A stretch of 64,000 nucleotides of DNA from Drosophila persimilis (GCF_003286085.1 NW_020825374.1:1-64000), one strand, 5' to 3'; counted from the first letter of the stretch, positions 48,173 to 60,027 are shown. The notes: a model not told the origin generated them from the letters alone. Numbers and translations: made by a program.

Positions 48173-48981
48173 GGGCTCGCGCACACTATAGCTGATAGCG
48201 GAGCTGATAGCTGATTTATAAGCTCTGAAAAAACAAACACACTGCACCGGTGCAAGTGCGCACATTGCAGACTGAGCTGAGCTGAAAAAGCTCGCTGAAA
48301 TCAGCTTAGCTTAGTTTGATCGATCAAGCTGCTTGTTTTTTCAGCAAGCTGATTGCTGATTTTGTTCAAGTGTATTGGTTCATAAGTGATCGAAAATGGG
48401 CTGCAAAACATTGCTGCAAACCCAGCGCTGGGGAATAAGCGGGACTATTAAAAATATTTGAATAATAGTTTTATTTTTATAATTTCTGGAAGGCGATAAA
48501 TTGGGCAAATAAGTTGTATTATTTACCATTACCAATAAATATAATATACTATATCCCCAAGTACAGTAAACGCTCGAAAGACATCACAATGTTTATTATT
48601 ATACAAAATAAATAATAATTGAAAATGTAATAATAATTCGTAAAATAAAAGTAATACGAATACAAACTCAACGAAAATGTGGTACACATAATTTAAAAAA
48701 AAAAACGAAGAAAACTTCCGTCTGGCTACTGTACGTGCTTTGAAGTAATAGTTCATTAACAATATAATAATAATAATAATTATAATGATATCTATTGATG
48801 CCACTTAAGGAGATAGACAAAGGGAGGCAATGGCTTTCAGCTTTCAGCAATCAGATCAGCCGTCAATGTACACACCTGCAAGCTGATTCTGTCTGAGAAA
48901 AGCTCTCAGATCAGCTGAGCTTTCAGCTCTGATTTCAGCGTCGATTTCAGCTCCGCTTTCAGCTATAGTGTGCGCGAGCCC
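48173..48981. mobile_element. 809-bp MITE with GGGCTCGCGC termini
   Basis: Inverted termini share GGGCTCGCGCACACTATAGC and continue with one mismatch through AGCGGAGCTGA. The flanks are TAA (48170-48172) and TAG (48982-48984), compatible with a 3-bp TAA duplication carrying one change. The paralogous LTR at about 1640-1656 shows the empty CTTAAGAGCGG site. Many AGCTGA motifs crowd both subterminal regions. It has no transposase frame. A 3-bp TWA duplication and GGG ends suggest PIF/Harbinger, but this is weak inference. Confidence 0.75.
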
Positions 48982-49084
48982 TAGGAGCGGCTAAAGCTTG
49001 ATCATTTGAAAGATCACTAGGGGGTCTCACGAGACGAAAGAAGATAACCAATTCCCTATATTTTTGTGCTGGCTACTACACCTG

Positions 49085-50300
49085 GCGAATCGGCTTCGTC
49101 CTCTGGCACCATTTCTCTCGGCGCACAAGTATAGGCAGGTACTCCAAGACCCACCTCTTCCAGAAACGGTCCCTCATTAGTCGCGCTATACGCCACTGCT
49201 TGCTGGTAGCGCAGTCCTTGGGCAGCTCCACATCGTCGCCAGGCGTGTCCGGCAGGTTAGCTACTCCTCTGAGCAGATCATTTGGCGTCATGGGGGCTTC
49301 TTGGTCCGCATCCACCGGCAAGTGGGTGAGCGGACGCGAATTCACAATGTTCTCTGCTTCGATCAGAAAACTCACCAGTACGTGATCCCTCGGCGCTATC
49401 TTCTTCAATGTGTAGCGCAGAACCTTCTTCACGCACTGCACCATTCGTTCCCAGGCTCCTCCTTCAGATGGATTCACTGGGCAATTGAAAACCCACTCGA
49501 TGCCTCGGCCAGATAGCTCACTCTGAATCCTTTCTGACTCGAACACGTCGCCAAATCGTCTGGCTTCCCTGTCAGCTCCTATGAAAATGAAGTCTATGTA
49601 CAGGGCCTCGACGGCAGACGAAGCTCCGTATCGCAATTATACAGGAATCAGTTGACAGGTCATGTGCCAACTCCAGATGTATCGCCCTGGTCGTCAGGCA
49701 CGTGAAAAGGGCGACCCAGCGCTTCTCCGTGTGCCGCGATACTTTCACCAATAGTGGTCCAAAGTAATCCAGTCCGGTATTCTTAAATGGCCAGCCATTG
49801 GCTTCCAGGCGATCCTTCGGCAGGGGTCTCATTATTCGCGGCGCTGACCGCGCCCGATGCAACTTGCACACGTTGCATGCTGAGATCGTCTTCCGTAGTA
49901 CGCGTCTCAGCTTCGTAATCCAGAACCTTGTTCGGATCTCCGCAATCGTAGCATCCACGTTTTGATGCTTCATCTTGGCGTGGAAATGATGCACAATCAT
50001 ATCCGTAAGACTGTGCTTGTGTGACAGGATTATTGGCCTCCTCGCACTGTATGGCATACACAATGCGGCATACTGCCGTATGCTCGCAGAACTCCATGGC
50101 CATCTATGTATGGCGCCAGTCCTCGAATGTCGCATCCACTGGCGACCGTTTTGCCGTCTTCTGTCGACCGAATCTTTTTCGGAAACGCCTCACGTTGTGC
50201 CTGTCTGACCAACAGGTTCTCCGCGGCCTCACACTCTGCTGCAGTGAGGCCGTAGTTCTCAAGCTCGCTTCTTTGTCCACGGCATCAGCGCGTGAACCTT
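49085..50300 (-). pseudogene. BEL integrase (minus-strand element)
   Basis: Frames 50135-49572 and 49636-49085 give the zinc segment (MIVHHFHAKMKHQN, CNVCKLHRAR), LDYFGPLLVKV with the first Asp, TTRAIHLELAHDL, and GGAWERMVQCVKKVL with the catalytic Glu. The NSRPLTHLP and MTPNDLLRG blocks and the RFWKRWVLEYLP start of the C-terminal tail follow. The second Asp region is damaged around 49600-49640, where the frame shifts. The tail is cut at 49085 by the solo LTR and resumes at 37844. Confidence 0.85.
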
Positions 50301-51029
50301 AGAACCCAGGCTGTAGTCCTGAGTAACCGACTGTAGCTTGAGAATCTCTGAAAGGAAATAAAAACGTCGTTCGCTGCCACCAACGAAAACTCACTTGGCA
50401 TCTCCTCTTCGTCGTTATCATACGGAACTCGTCCAAATCAGGCTGCAGGCTGCGGCCAGCTGACCGCCGGCTGCCTCAAAAATGCTGGTCCGCCTAGCCA
50501 ACATGACTTCTGACTGAGGTCCACGTGGCATTCCGAACGCGTCGCATCATCCGCCGCATTGTCGGCTGTTGGTACCCATCTCCACTGGACTACCTTCGTC
50601 GACTCCAAGATTTTTGCCACCCGATTGCCGACGAAATGCTGATATCGTCGGTGGGTGCTACCGACCCATCTTAGCACCGTCTTGGAGTCCGTCCATAAAA
50701 CGATATCACTGATGGCCACACTGTGTTCCCTCTTGACAGTGTCCATCAGCCTGGTTCCAAGAACTGCTGCCTGCAGCTCCAACCGTGGGATTGAAATTGT
50801 TCTCATCCTCACATACGAAGCTCACCAGCACGTCGTCATCCTCATAGGTGACCCTCCAGTAGGCCACTGCCGCGAATGCAGACTGACTTGCATCCACGAA
50901 GACGTGCATTTCTATAGCCTTTACGAGTCCACGCCCGAAGTAATGGCGAGGACATCGGAACTGTCCCACGGCGTCCATTTCATTGCGCCAATTCACAAAG
51001 GCCTTGTATATCTCGTCCGGAAGTGATTC
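50301..51029 (-). pseudogene. BEL RNase H (minus-strand element)
   Basis: Minus-strand frames read SLPDEIYKAFVNWRNEM, RCPRHYFGRGLV, EMHVFVDASQSAFAAVAYW (RNase H Asp), then after a frameshift near 50815 RTISIPRLELQAAVLGTRLM, VLWTDSKTVLRWV, FVGNRVAKILEST and the NAADDATR block. The stretch 50301-50437 is a degenerate linker to integrase. Confidence 0.83.
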
Positions 51030-51132
51030 ATCCTTCCATAGTAGTCCTGTCTGGTAACGTTGGCCCAATCTCACCGTAGTATCTTCGAGTATCTTCTGCG
51101 TCCGCTCGTCGTCGCTGCCTGCAACTGGTGGC
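51030..51132 (-). repeat. 103-bp duplicated filler at the RT deletion, copy 1
   Basis: Almost identical (about two mismatches) and same orientation as 51337-51439. It sits exactly where the RT palm should be, joined to YLPHFG upstream and SLPDEIYK downstream. Confidence 0.85.
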
Positions 51133-52378
51133 TCCAAAGTGTGGCAAGTACCATAGCCTGTCGCTTTCCACTGGAACCTCTTTAGGCTCCAGACATCGAG
51201 CGTATCCTTTAGACACGTAATCCTTGATGATCCTGGTGTATTCCTGCGCGAACGACCCGTTGCGCTTCATCTTCTTCTCGACGTTGACCAACCGCTTGTA
51301 CGCCATATCATAGCTCCATGGCAGCACAATGTGGTTATCCTTCCATAGTAGTCTTGTCTGGTAACGTTGGCCCAATCTCACCGTAGTATCTTCGAGTATC
51401 TTCTGCGCCCGCTCGTCGTCGCTGCCTGCAACTGGTGGCGCGGGCTTCACGCCGAAGTTCTCGACATCGAAATAGTCTTCCACCATCCTCTGAATAGTGT
51501 CCTCCAGTGACACAGCTAGGAGGCAAGACCGTGGTGAAGGCATGTTTGATTTCCCACTTACCGGCCCAAAGACAACCCAGCCCAGCTCGGTTGCAGCCGC
51601 ATACGCTCCCTGTCTGGCAAACCGTCTCGATCTAAGTGGAAATCCTAGATGTCCGTGATCCAGTCCAATGAGTATCTTTGGCACTGCGTTGCTGTAGGGC
51701 CTCATTGGTAGGCTGGCATCCTTATCCACACCTTGAATATCTCGATGGCGTAGAGTCTGCATAGGCAGGCTCAGGTTCGAAACGGAATACACGTTTCGCA
51801 ACGCATGGCGAATTGGCTTGCCTGCTCCACTGATTTGCAGTCTTACCAAGCTGGTAAGCTCCCTGGAGGATCTACCTCCAAGCCACTGAATATTCAGATG
51901 TCGACGCTCACCTTGCACGCCCAGATCCTTTCTGAGGGAATCGTCGATCATCGTAACAGATGATCCTTCATCCAAAAGTGCGTATGTATCCACCCGTCGG
52001 TTTTCTCCGTACAGCGTTACTGGCAGTATACGAAATAGTAGGCGGCCTCTTTCTGCGTCGACACAATTTAATATCCTCTGTGCGGGTGCATCCGCCTGCG
52101 GAGCCTCTCTGTCCATGCTACGTCCAGAAACTGCTCTCTGCTGGTTTCGCTGGCTGCAGCCTTTCTCACCGCTTCGTTGCGTCGACATTCTGTGTTCGTT
52201 GTCCACATCATGTAGCAGACGGTGATGCCTCTTCCGGCATCCATTTACTTGACACTCTCCATGCGAATTGCAGGATCTAGTCATGTGACCACTTCGTAGG
52301 TATGAAAAGCATAGACGATGCCTCCTCATATACCTCAACCCCTCTGGTGTCGAAGCTCCGTTGAAGTCTCCGCAGCCT
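51133..52378 (-). pseudogene. BEL zinc knuckle, protease and RT N-terminus (minus strand)
   Basis: Frame 52338-51133 begins with knuckles (CFSYLRSGHMTRSC, CRKRHHRLLH). The A17-type protease follows with TYALLDEGSSVTMI, where the usual DSGS is DEGS. Next come LIGLDHGHLGFP, TELGWVVFGPVSG, and the RT lead-in (YDMAYKRLVNVEKKM, LWYLPHFG). The RT palm with its YxDD box is entirely missing after YLPHFG. The source of the filler (51337-51439) lies inside this gene. Confidence 0.85.
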
Positions 52379-53381
52379 TTAACTGCACGTTGCCCTCCAC
52401 AGATTGGACAACCTCTGAGACGGCTGTCTTATCGCTCGCCTCGGTCTTGGTCGATGCTTGCATGTAGCAATCGACGCCTTGGTTCTTTCCCTTGGATGTC
52501 CACAATGGTACACCACGTTAGCGTACTCTGTCAACCACGTACTAAAATGCATAATAGTTGGGAAATGTATAATCGTCGCAGCATGCCTTGCCCACTCCAC
52601 TCGTTTGCTTGTAAGGATTTTGTCCACAAGTTCTTCCAGAAGGGTTGGGTTCCCCAAATTCTGATCTGCCCTCGCTGACTGCAAGAAGGCAGTGAGATTA
52701 CTCACACGGGCTGCGAAGGGAATAATCTTCGCCAGGTTGTGCTCCGAAATATTGGGCACCTCTCGTATTCCACTCAGCTGGCTGCGTATAAGCTGCTCCG
52801 GTCGGTAGGATCCAGATATTGACGTTGTAGATGCCTATACCCGGCGGCACAACTCCACGCACTGACTGCGCTGTGCTGGTTGCACAAAATGGCGTAAAAT
52901 AGCTGCTACTCGCGAGCAGTGGTGGTCCGCTATAAAATGGCGGCTGCGAGCATGCTGTACTGCTCACTCCGACCCCGTTAGGTGGCACACCGCTACTTAC
53001 AGACAATAACGGTCCACTCCAAAATGGCGTCAGCTGTGACGGTGTTACGGTATCGATGGGCGCACTCACATTGTTCTGGGCTCTAGCCCTTTCCAGCTCC
53101 TTCTCTAACGCTGCAATTCTCTTCAAGAGATCCGGCATTATCGGTGGCTCGTTCTGATCACGTGCGGAGCCTCCAGCTGTGGTCCCAATACTTCTAGGTT
53201 GGGAAGCTTCCAAGTTGGTCGTAGTGGTCTGGCTAGGAATCAGCGGCGCCGACGTAACTACTACTTTCGCTTTTGGCGGCCTGTTTCCTGCACCACTACT
53301 TCCAGGTTGCGAAGACGCGCTCGTTGTGGGGGTGGCTTGCCCCTCCATTATTCGGTTACCTCTTCTGGGGGAATGTTGCAT
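52379..53381 (-). pseudogene. BEL Gag (minus-strand element)
   Basis: Starts MQHSPRRGNRIMEGQ at 53381. A Pro/Ser/Thr-rich N-terminus with a short coiled coil (LKRIAALEKELERA) runs to about 52700. After a frameshift, gag-like sequence (HNLAKIIPFAARVSNLTAFL, LLEELVDKILTSKRVEW) continues to 52379. No DUF1759 signature is clear, and parts may be deleted. Confidence 0.7.
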
Positions 53382-53973
53382 CCTTCTATTCCCTAGAAGT
53401 TACAGCTAATTGACGCTGTCTGCGTCTGCTTTGGGTCGCTGCCTGCGGCCCAGTCCAAATATACACGCTGTCCGCGTTCCTCTGGGCGCTGCCTGCAGCC
53501 CAGCTCAAATCGACGCTGCCTGCGGCAATTCTCTGAATGGAGGTGGCTGACTGCCTGTACTTAAGCGCAAATTGCCCTTGCAGTTCCTTGCCAAGGACTG
53601 TGAATAAAAGATCATGTCGATGGTCCCGCGGAGTTGCCTTTAACAGCACCAATTAAATCAGCTCTAGCAGTTAAGCTGTCGCAAGTTGCTGCCTCTTCTG
53701 CTGACCGCTGCAGGTACTGGCACTGGCACTGGCTGGCGCTGGCGCTGTTTATTTCTATAAAGTACATCGGTCATAACCTAGCACAATGTTGCCAAATAAT
53801 CTTACCGCAGTATGTCCTCCTGCTTTAACATCTCGACAGTAAAGTGAAGCTTAAAATTATGGCGGCACCTCGTGGTAGCCGAAAAATGTTCCCGTTCATT
53901 CGTGGCTGGAAATTCACCTTCTATCGATATACATTAAATACTATATCTAATACTAGCTCGTCTATCGCGGTCA
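53382..53973 (-). repeat. BEL 5' LTR and leader (minus strand)
   Basis: In reverse complement it starts TGACCGCGATAGACGAGC at 53973, the same start as the LTR fragment at 37626. The LTR probably ends around 53650-53660, before a GGTGCTG segment, but no paired 3' LTR survives to fix the boundary. The leader has GC-rich degenerate repeats (CGCTGCCTGCGGC-like units at 53425-53525). Short CAGTGCCAGTGCCAG repeats lie at 53715-53750. Confidence 0.55.
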
Positions 53974-54593
53974 AAGATCAGCGAAAGATCTTTCGGCGTT
54001 GGACCCAGACCCCGAAGAGCATGTAAGTCGGAATTTAAAAAATTTGATCTTGCTGTAAATGTTAGCTTGAGCGAGGGAGAGGGGTTTTCGTGTGCCGGAG
54101 CGAGAGGGAAGATGCTACCGGCCTCGCTAGTACAGAGAGAGAACAGAGAGAGAGAGAGCTCGGCAGAAGTACCGAGCGCGTAATAAAAGGGAATGGTGAG
54201 AGGAGAGAACGTTCCTCACATTGCGTTGAGACGATAAGCTTAATTGCGCCTTAGGGTATCCCCGCTATCTCCCACCCTTTCCAACTCTAGCCTGCGATAT
54301 TGTTACTTCCCTTTTTTCCCCCTTTCTTTGCTTACTATCCCGATTCATGTAATATTTAGCTGTATTATTATTATTTTTAGTTAATTTGATAACTATAAGC
54401 ACTTCACTCTAGCTCTACTCTTACTTAAGTCCATGCCTTACTTTTTTATTAGTCAGTTTTCCTGTTGCTCACACGCACTTTGAGGGTCTGAGCACTCAAA
54501 AGATATTAATTGAAGATAAATATAAGAAATTATGCACCTTGCGACATCGAACACTTGAATAGTCAAAAGTAAATATTAGAAGATAAACATAAA
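53974..54593. other. Unassigned ~620 bp between BEL and 17.6-like copy B
   Basis: No coding frame is recognisable. It contains a (GA)n tract (54135-54160), several short purine-rich or pyrimidine-rich runs, and AGGGAGAGGGG-type sequence. It could be a leader or LTR of an unrecognised retroelement, but no paired copy exists in the window. Confidence 0.3.
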
Positions 54594-55024
54594 GATGAAC
54601 TCATACATATGGGTTGGGGTTAGTTCTAGAATTAAAGTAAATTGAACATGACATTATAAGGTCTTTTTTTTGGACCCGCGCCAGAACTGAAGCTGCAGAC
54701 TCTTACCGTAACGGTTTTGGGAGGAATGGCTTACAATGAATAGGCAGACAAGAGATCAAGGTAGGGTGGGCGTACATGCAGCTTTGCGCAAGCAGCCCAA
54801 GACCGAACATTGCCTACTACCCGCCCCGCTCTGGCTGTAGTTATCTTCCTATTGCTTGACCCATCTTTTTTTTCTCGCTGTACCGAGTTTCCCCTTTCCC
54901 CAAACCCCCTTTCCATTTTACGCGAACTTTCGTATTTATTGGTATATAATGAGCAAAATAACCGACGGCATATTCCCCCAGACCTCAGCCCAGCCGACCA
55001 GAGAAGAGCCGGAAGCAAGCAAGT

Positions 55025-58000
55025 ATGTTACAACCGTACAGAAGTGCACTGATCCATCTACAAAAGAAGAAAAGATCGCACATAAGTGCCTTGACCCATC
55101 ACCAGAGGGAGATCAATACTTCGCTTCCTCTAGACAGTGAATTAAGGGAATGTAATCAATTAAGATTAGATAATTTAAACGACGAAGAAAGGCAGGCATT
55201 GAAAAAGGTCTTATACGAGTTTAAAGATGTGCAGTACAGGGAAGGTGACAATTTGACTTTCATAAGTACAATCAAGCACGAAATCAAAACTCAAAATGAA
55301 GACCCGGTCTACAGACGACCTTACAAATATGCCCAGATACACGATCATGAGGTAAACCAGCAAATCAAAGACATGATCAGGCAGGGAACAATTCGAAAGT
55401 CGAATTCTCCTTACTGCTCGTCCATATCTATGATTCCGAAAAAGATAGACGCTTCAGAAAAGCAAAAATACCGAATGGTAGTAGACCATAGAAGTCTAAA
55501 TGAAATAACAATTAAGGACAAGTTCCCAACTCCAAGAATGGATGAAATCCTAGACAAACTAGGTAAATGTCAGTATTTCACGACAATCGATTTAGCAAAA
55601 GGTTTCCATCAAATTCCCATGGAACCTAGCTCAAGCCCAAAAACTGCGTTCTCCACTAAGCATTGACATTACGAGAGCACTCGTATGCCTTTTGGGCTAA
55701 CCACTGCCCCCGCTAACTTCCAAAGATGTATGAACAATCTGCTAGAAGAGTTAATCTTCAAGGATTGCTTTGTATACCTAGACGACATCATTATATTTTC
55801 CACTTCATTGGAAGAACACCTGTTGTCACTAAGGACAGTATTTGGAAAGTTGAGAGACGCCAATTTGAAGTTACAAATGGATAAATGTGAATTCATGAAA
55901 AAGGAAACTGAATTCCTAGGTCATGTAGTAATTACTGAAGGACTAGTACAAAATCCAGGCAAGATATCTGCCATTGTCAAATTTCCAATACCGGAAGCGA
56001 CTAAACAAATAAAGTCATTCTTAGGTCTGTGCGGGTTCTACAGGAAATTCATTCCTAATTTTGCAAACATAGCAACACCCATGACACTCAAACTAAAGAA
56101 AGGAGCTGTCATAGACACCAAGGAAGAAAAGGACGTCGAGGCATTTGAGAGACTAAAAGTACTCATTACCTCAGGCCCTATCCTTGCGTTCCCAGATTTT
56201 GACAAAATGTTCACGGCAACAACCGACGCTAGTAACATTGCATTGTGAACGGTTTTGTCACAAGAACACAAACCGATCTGCTACGCAAGCAGAACCCTAA
56301 ATGAACATGAAATAAACTATACAGCCATCAAAAAGGAATTATTAGCGATCGTATGGGCAACCAAGTATTTCCGTTCATACCTATTCGGCAGAACATTCGA
56401 GATACAAAGCCATCATAAACCCTTGATTTGGTTGAACCACCTCAAGGAGCCTGTAGCGTCATTTGAATATTAATAATTGTTATTAGGATAGTATTTCATG
56501 AAGTCTAGTGTAAGTTAGGCTAGGGCAAAGCGGGAGCGCAATAAAAGCTCGTTCTCTCGCTCTTGGCGAATTCGCCCCGCTTTGCCACCGTAGGTAAGGT
56601 AGGCTTAGAAGAAATTGTTGGAATATATGAAAAGAAGTCGAGAAAAGTACCTTAAATCGAACGCACGCACCCCTTTTCTTTCGTCGTATTAAATAAAAAA
56701 TTGCAGTCACCCAAGAACTTTCGGTTTTGTATTTAGAAAAACTATTCTAAAATTTCAGAGCCAATTATGAAATTACAAAGATGGAAAAAAAAATTTAATG
56801 AGTTCGACTTTAAAATAAAATATCTACCAGGCAAAGAAAATCATGTAGCGGATGCCACATCAAGGGTAAAGATTAACGAAAATCTCCTTGGAGAAGCTTC
56901 CAAAAGCATTGGTGCAACTGTACATAGCGCACAGGAAGACAATCTAAATCACATTGCCATCACGGAAAGACCAATTAACTATTACAACCGGCAAATCGAG
57001 TTAATAAAAGGCAATGAAGATAAGGTAGAAACAATTCGTTAAAGGAATATCTATGCACCAAAAAGAGCGCATTATATTTCCATAACGAAATAGATTTTCC
57101 TCCATTCCAAAAAGCCTATTTAGAAATCATTAATTCTAACAATATAACCAAAGCTATTAAATCAAGCACCAAACTTATAAATATTCCAAATTACTCTGAA
57201 TTTAAAGAAACCATATTAAAGAATCATAGAATCGTACTCCACCCAGAAATAGAGAAAACCGTCAATTGGTCTAGGGGAAAATATTATTACCCGGATTACC
57301 AGAAATTAATTCAGAATATCATAAACGAATGTCCCACTTGTAATATTGCCAAAACAGAGCATATAAATACAAAGTTGGCACTCGAAACCACACCGGAAAT
57401 ATTGAAAATCCGAGAGAAATACGTAATGGATTTCTACATGGTCGGTAACCAACAGTTTCTATCATGCATTGACGTATACTCTAAGTTTGCCACTCTAGTA
57501 AAAGTAAAAGGTCGTGATTGGTTAGATACAAATCACGAAAGTTTTGAACGAGATGGGCAAACCAAATAAAATCAAAGCTGACAAAGATTCAGCTTTTATG
57601 TGCGCAGCATTGCAAGCATGGCTGAATGCGGAAAACGTCAAAATTGAGATCCTTTCCAGCAAAAATGGAATATCCGACGTAGAAAGATTTCATAAAACAA
57701 TAAATGAAAAATTACGAATAATATCTAGCGTGGATAACCCAGATGATAGATTCACGAAATTTGAGTTAATTCTTTACACTTATAATCATAAAACAAAATA
57801 TAATACCACAAACAAGACTCCAGCTGATATATTCATTTATGCAGGCTCAACTGATTATGACACCCAACTAAATAAAGTGAATAAAATCACTCAATTAAAT
57901 AAAAACCGCATAGAGTATGAAGTAGATACCCGCTATAAACTGTCTCCTCTAGTTAAGTCTAAGGTAACAAACCCTTTCAAAAGGACGGGAGAAATTAGAA

Positions 58001-58269
58001 ATGTAGACGAGAAACATTATGAAGAAAAGAATAGGGGTAGGAAAATAACTCATTATAAATCAAAGTTCAAGAAAAAGAAGAAATCTAATACAAGCAAATA
58101 TAATAATTCCAGAGAAACTGAGGAAGTTAATGGAACCGGCCAACCTCAACCCAGTTCAAATCCTCATCTTCCTCATAATAACCATCTTAATGGCACAGGG
58201 CCAAAACATAGAAATAAATCCTATAAAATCCCAAAACGGATATATGATATTCAAAGCTGGATCGATTAA
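55025..58269 (+). pseudogene. 17.6-like pol, copy B
   Basis: Frame 55025-55666 covers the RT N-terminus ([24 protein letters not shown]). RT continues at 55685 with [13 protein letters not shown] and YLDDIIIF. RNase H follows ([13 protein letters not shown], then [11 protein letters not shown]). A 306-bp solo LTR at 56452 interrupts it. After LPGKENHVADATSR the integrase has HPEIEKT, CPTCNIAK, VMDFYMVG (Asp), ADKDSAFM (Asp) and ISDVERFH (Glu). The C-terminal part ends in a Lys-rich tail at 58269. Frames break near 55666, 56248, 57042 and 57550. Confidence 0.85.
56452..56757 (+). repeat. 306-bp solo LTR inserted in 17.6-like RNase H
   Basis: Starts TGTAGCGTCATTTG and ends CTAAAATTTCA, with a 5-bp target duplication GAGCC (56447-56451 and 56758-56762). 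Copy A has the empty site (GGAGCCAAATATG at about 36430). It contains AATAAA. Family unknown; a 5-bp duplication with TG...CA ends suits BEL or copia types. Its strand is assigned from the AATAAA. Confidence 0.8.
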
Positions 58270-59407
58270 CATACCTATCAATTATGAATACCATTATCTA
58301 ACTATTAATGTAACTAAAACTGAGGAACTATACCAAAATTTGTTATTGCTAGCCACTAAATTCCAGGACCAAATAAAATATCTAGTAGACAAATTGCAAA
58401 GAGAAATGAACGGGCTAAAAATAACCAAAAGAAATAAAAGAGGCCTTATCAATATAGTAGGAACAGCCTACAAATATCTCTTTGGAACACTAGATCAGGA
58501 AGATAAAGTCGATTTGGAACAAAAAATAGAAAATTTAGCCAGCCACAGCATTCAAATTAATGAACTAAATTTAGTAATTGATGCAGTAAATAGCGAAATA
58601 AACGTCATAAACAAACTAAATGAATCAACAAATAGAAATTTTGATATTCAATCTACAACACTTCACAGAATATATCGAAGATATAGAACTAGGTATGCAA
58701 TTAACCAGACTCGGTATATTTAATCCAAAATTATTAAAACAAGACTACCTGGAACAAAAAAATTCTGAGAAAATACTAAATATAAAAACCTCCACATGGC
58801 CAACATTCCCAAAGACAATAAAAAAGTACCAATCTATAAAATCGTTCCGTATCCAGACGAATTAAATAACATGTTAACAGATATGACATACGACAAGTAC
58901 TACATACAAAATGAAGAAGTATTTGTTAAAGAAATGTTTTAATGCAAACTCCCACTAAATGTCCATATTCAAAAACTTTTCAAAACTTTCAAATAAACTT
59001 TATAAAACCCAATATTCTAATCACATGGAATCTTCCAAAAATAACGCTAAACCAGAATTGTGTATATTATAAAAATCTACAACTGTTCAATCCAATTAAA
59101 TGAATTTACGTTTGCCCAGAACGTTTATGTCAACAACAACATAACTAAAATAAAACCACTGTCGTATGTCCAAACTAATGAAATAATTATGCAATACACC
59201 AAATGTAGTAACCTATTACAAATAAGTCTACTAATTTCATTTGTCATAAATATATTAGTACTACTAAGTTATGTAGCTGTTAAATTTAAGAAAACTTCTA
59301 AAAGAGTCACGGTTAAATGTATTAAACCCATAATAGAAGCAGAAGAGGAACCAACCTCAGCCACCGCACTTGACAACCCGTCACTATACCCGAGGGTAAT
59401 CACCTAG
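58130..59407 (+). pseudogene. env: 17.6-like Env, copy B, frameshifted
   Basis: Opens at ATG 58130 within the pol end (~140-bp overlap) with a hydrophobic signal (VQILIFLIITILMAQG). A basic furin-type site (KRNKRG) precedes a hydrophobic fusion-peptide-like segment, the hallmark of F-like errantivirus Env. The frame breaks at 58723; sense continues in another frame to about 58865 and again from 59060. The C-terminal anchor (LLISFVINILVLLSYVAV) lies near 59220-59285, then a short cytoplasmic tail ends at TAG 59405. It was a membrane fusion protein; this copy is broken. Confidence 0.8.
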
Positions 59408-59434
59408 GGACGGGCTAATAACAAACGTTGGGGG

Positions 59435-60023
59435 AGTGACATATCCATAATTCCCCACATCCCATACTCATTATGTCTATGTCCAATTCATCCACACAAG
59501 TACCCCATCCACACAAGTAACAGGACACCACTGAAGAATCAATAACTGATTCTTCCCACACTCCAGCTAGAGTCCACTAATCTAAACAATGGACCCTATT
59601 GATTCATCAACGCCAAAATCACTCCACCCTCAAGAAATCGATCCGTTAGAATCATGCCACTCATGAGGACCAATCAAAGCTAGTCATAAAACCAAGGAGT
59701 ATCAAATTCCTAGCTCACTCATGTAATGCAACACCGATCGCCAGCAGCGGATGCCTTCGATCAAAAGCCGGCGCATCCCCAAACATCGGTCCAGGCACGT
59801 ACGCCACCGACACGAAGATGCAGCCGAGGAAAGCAGCACCCAAGGCCAGCATCGAGAGAAGGGCTCATGGAAACTAGCCAACAATAGAGAAATCAGTTCC
59901 TTTTGAGACAAGCAGACATACAGTCAAGTCGGGGAACTCATTATCTTGTGACAAAAAGAAATTAAGTACTAAAAACAAAAACCTTTTTTTAAAAACTAAA
60001 TTTCGAGTTGCGGATATTTAACT
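59435..60023 (+). repeat. 17.6-like 3' LTR, copy B
   Basis: 589 bp, AGTGACATATCC...TTTAACT, preceded by the polypurine run TTGGGGG. Inverted AGT/ACT ends are typical of the group. The minus-strand frame at 59702-59911 is not a gene. Confidence 0.75.
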
Positions 60024-60027
60024 ATAT

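Larger units (their letters stand above)
37849..49080 (-). repeat. Ulysses-like solo LTR (~2.15 kb net) containing three later insertions
   Basis: The ends are TGTAGT...ACTACA, with a 4-bp target duplication CCTG on the plus strand (37845-37848 and 49081-49084). Subtracting the P-like MITE, the gypsy provirus, the 809-bp MITE and their duplications leaves about 2,148 bp. That length is close to the ~2.1 kb LTR reported for Ulysses. The remaining segments are 37849-38439, 39178-40295, 47830-48172 and 48985-49080. No internal Ulysses sequence is present, so it is a solo LTR left by LTR-LTR recombination. Confidence 0.88.
54594..60023 (+). mobile_element. 17.6/297-like errantivirus, copy B, 5'-truncated
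   Basis: Contains pol from before RT, env, a polypurine tract and a complete 3' LTR. Gag, protease and the 5' LTR are missing; the first ~430 bp are non-coding sequence shared with copy A. The LTR start AGTGACATAT resembles the 17.6 LTR. An ATAT (60024-60027) after the LTR fits the TATA-type target preference. Confidence 0.82.
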
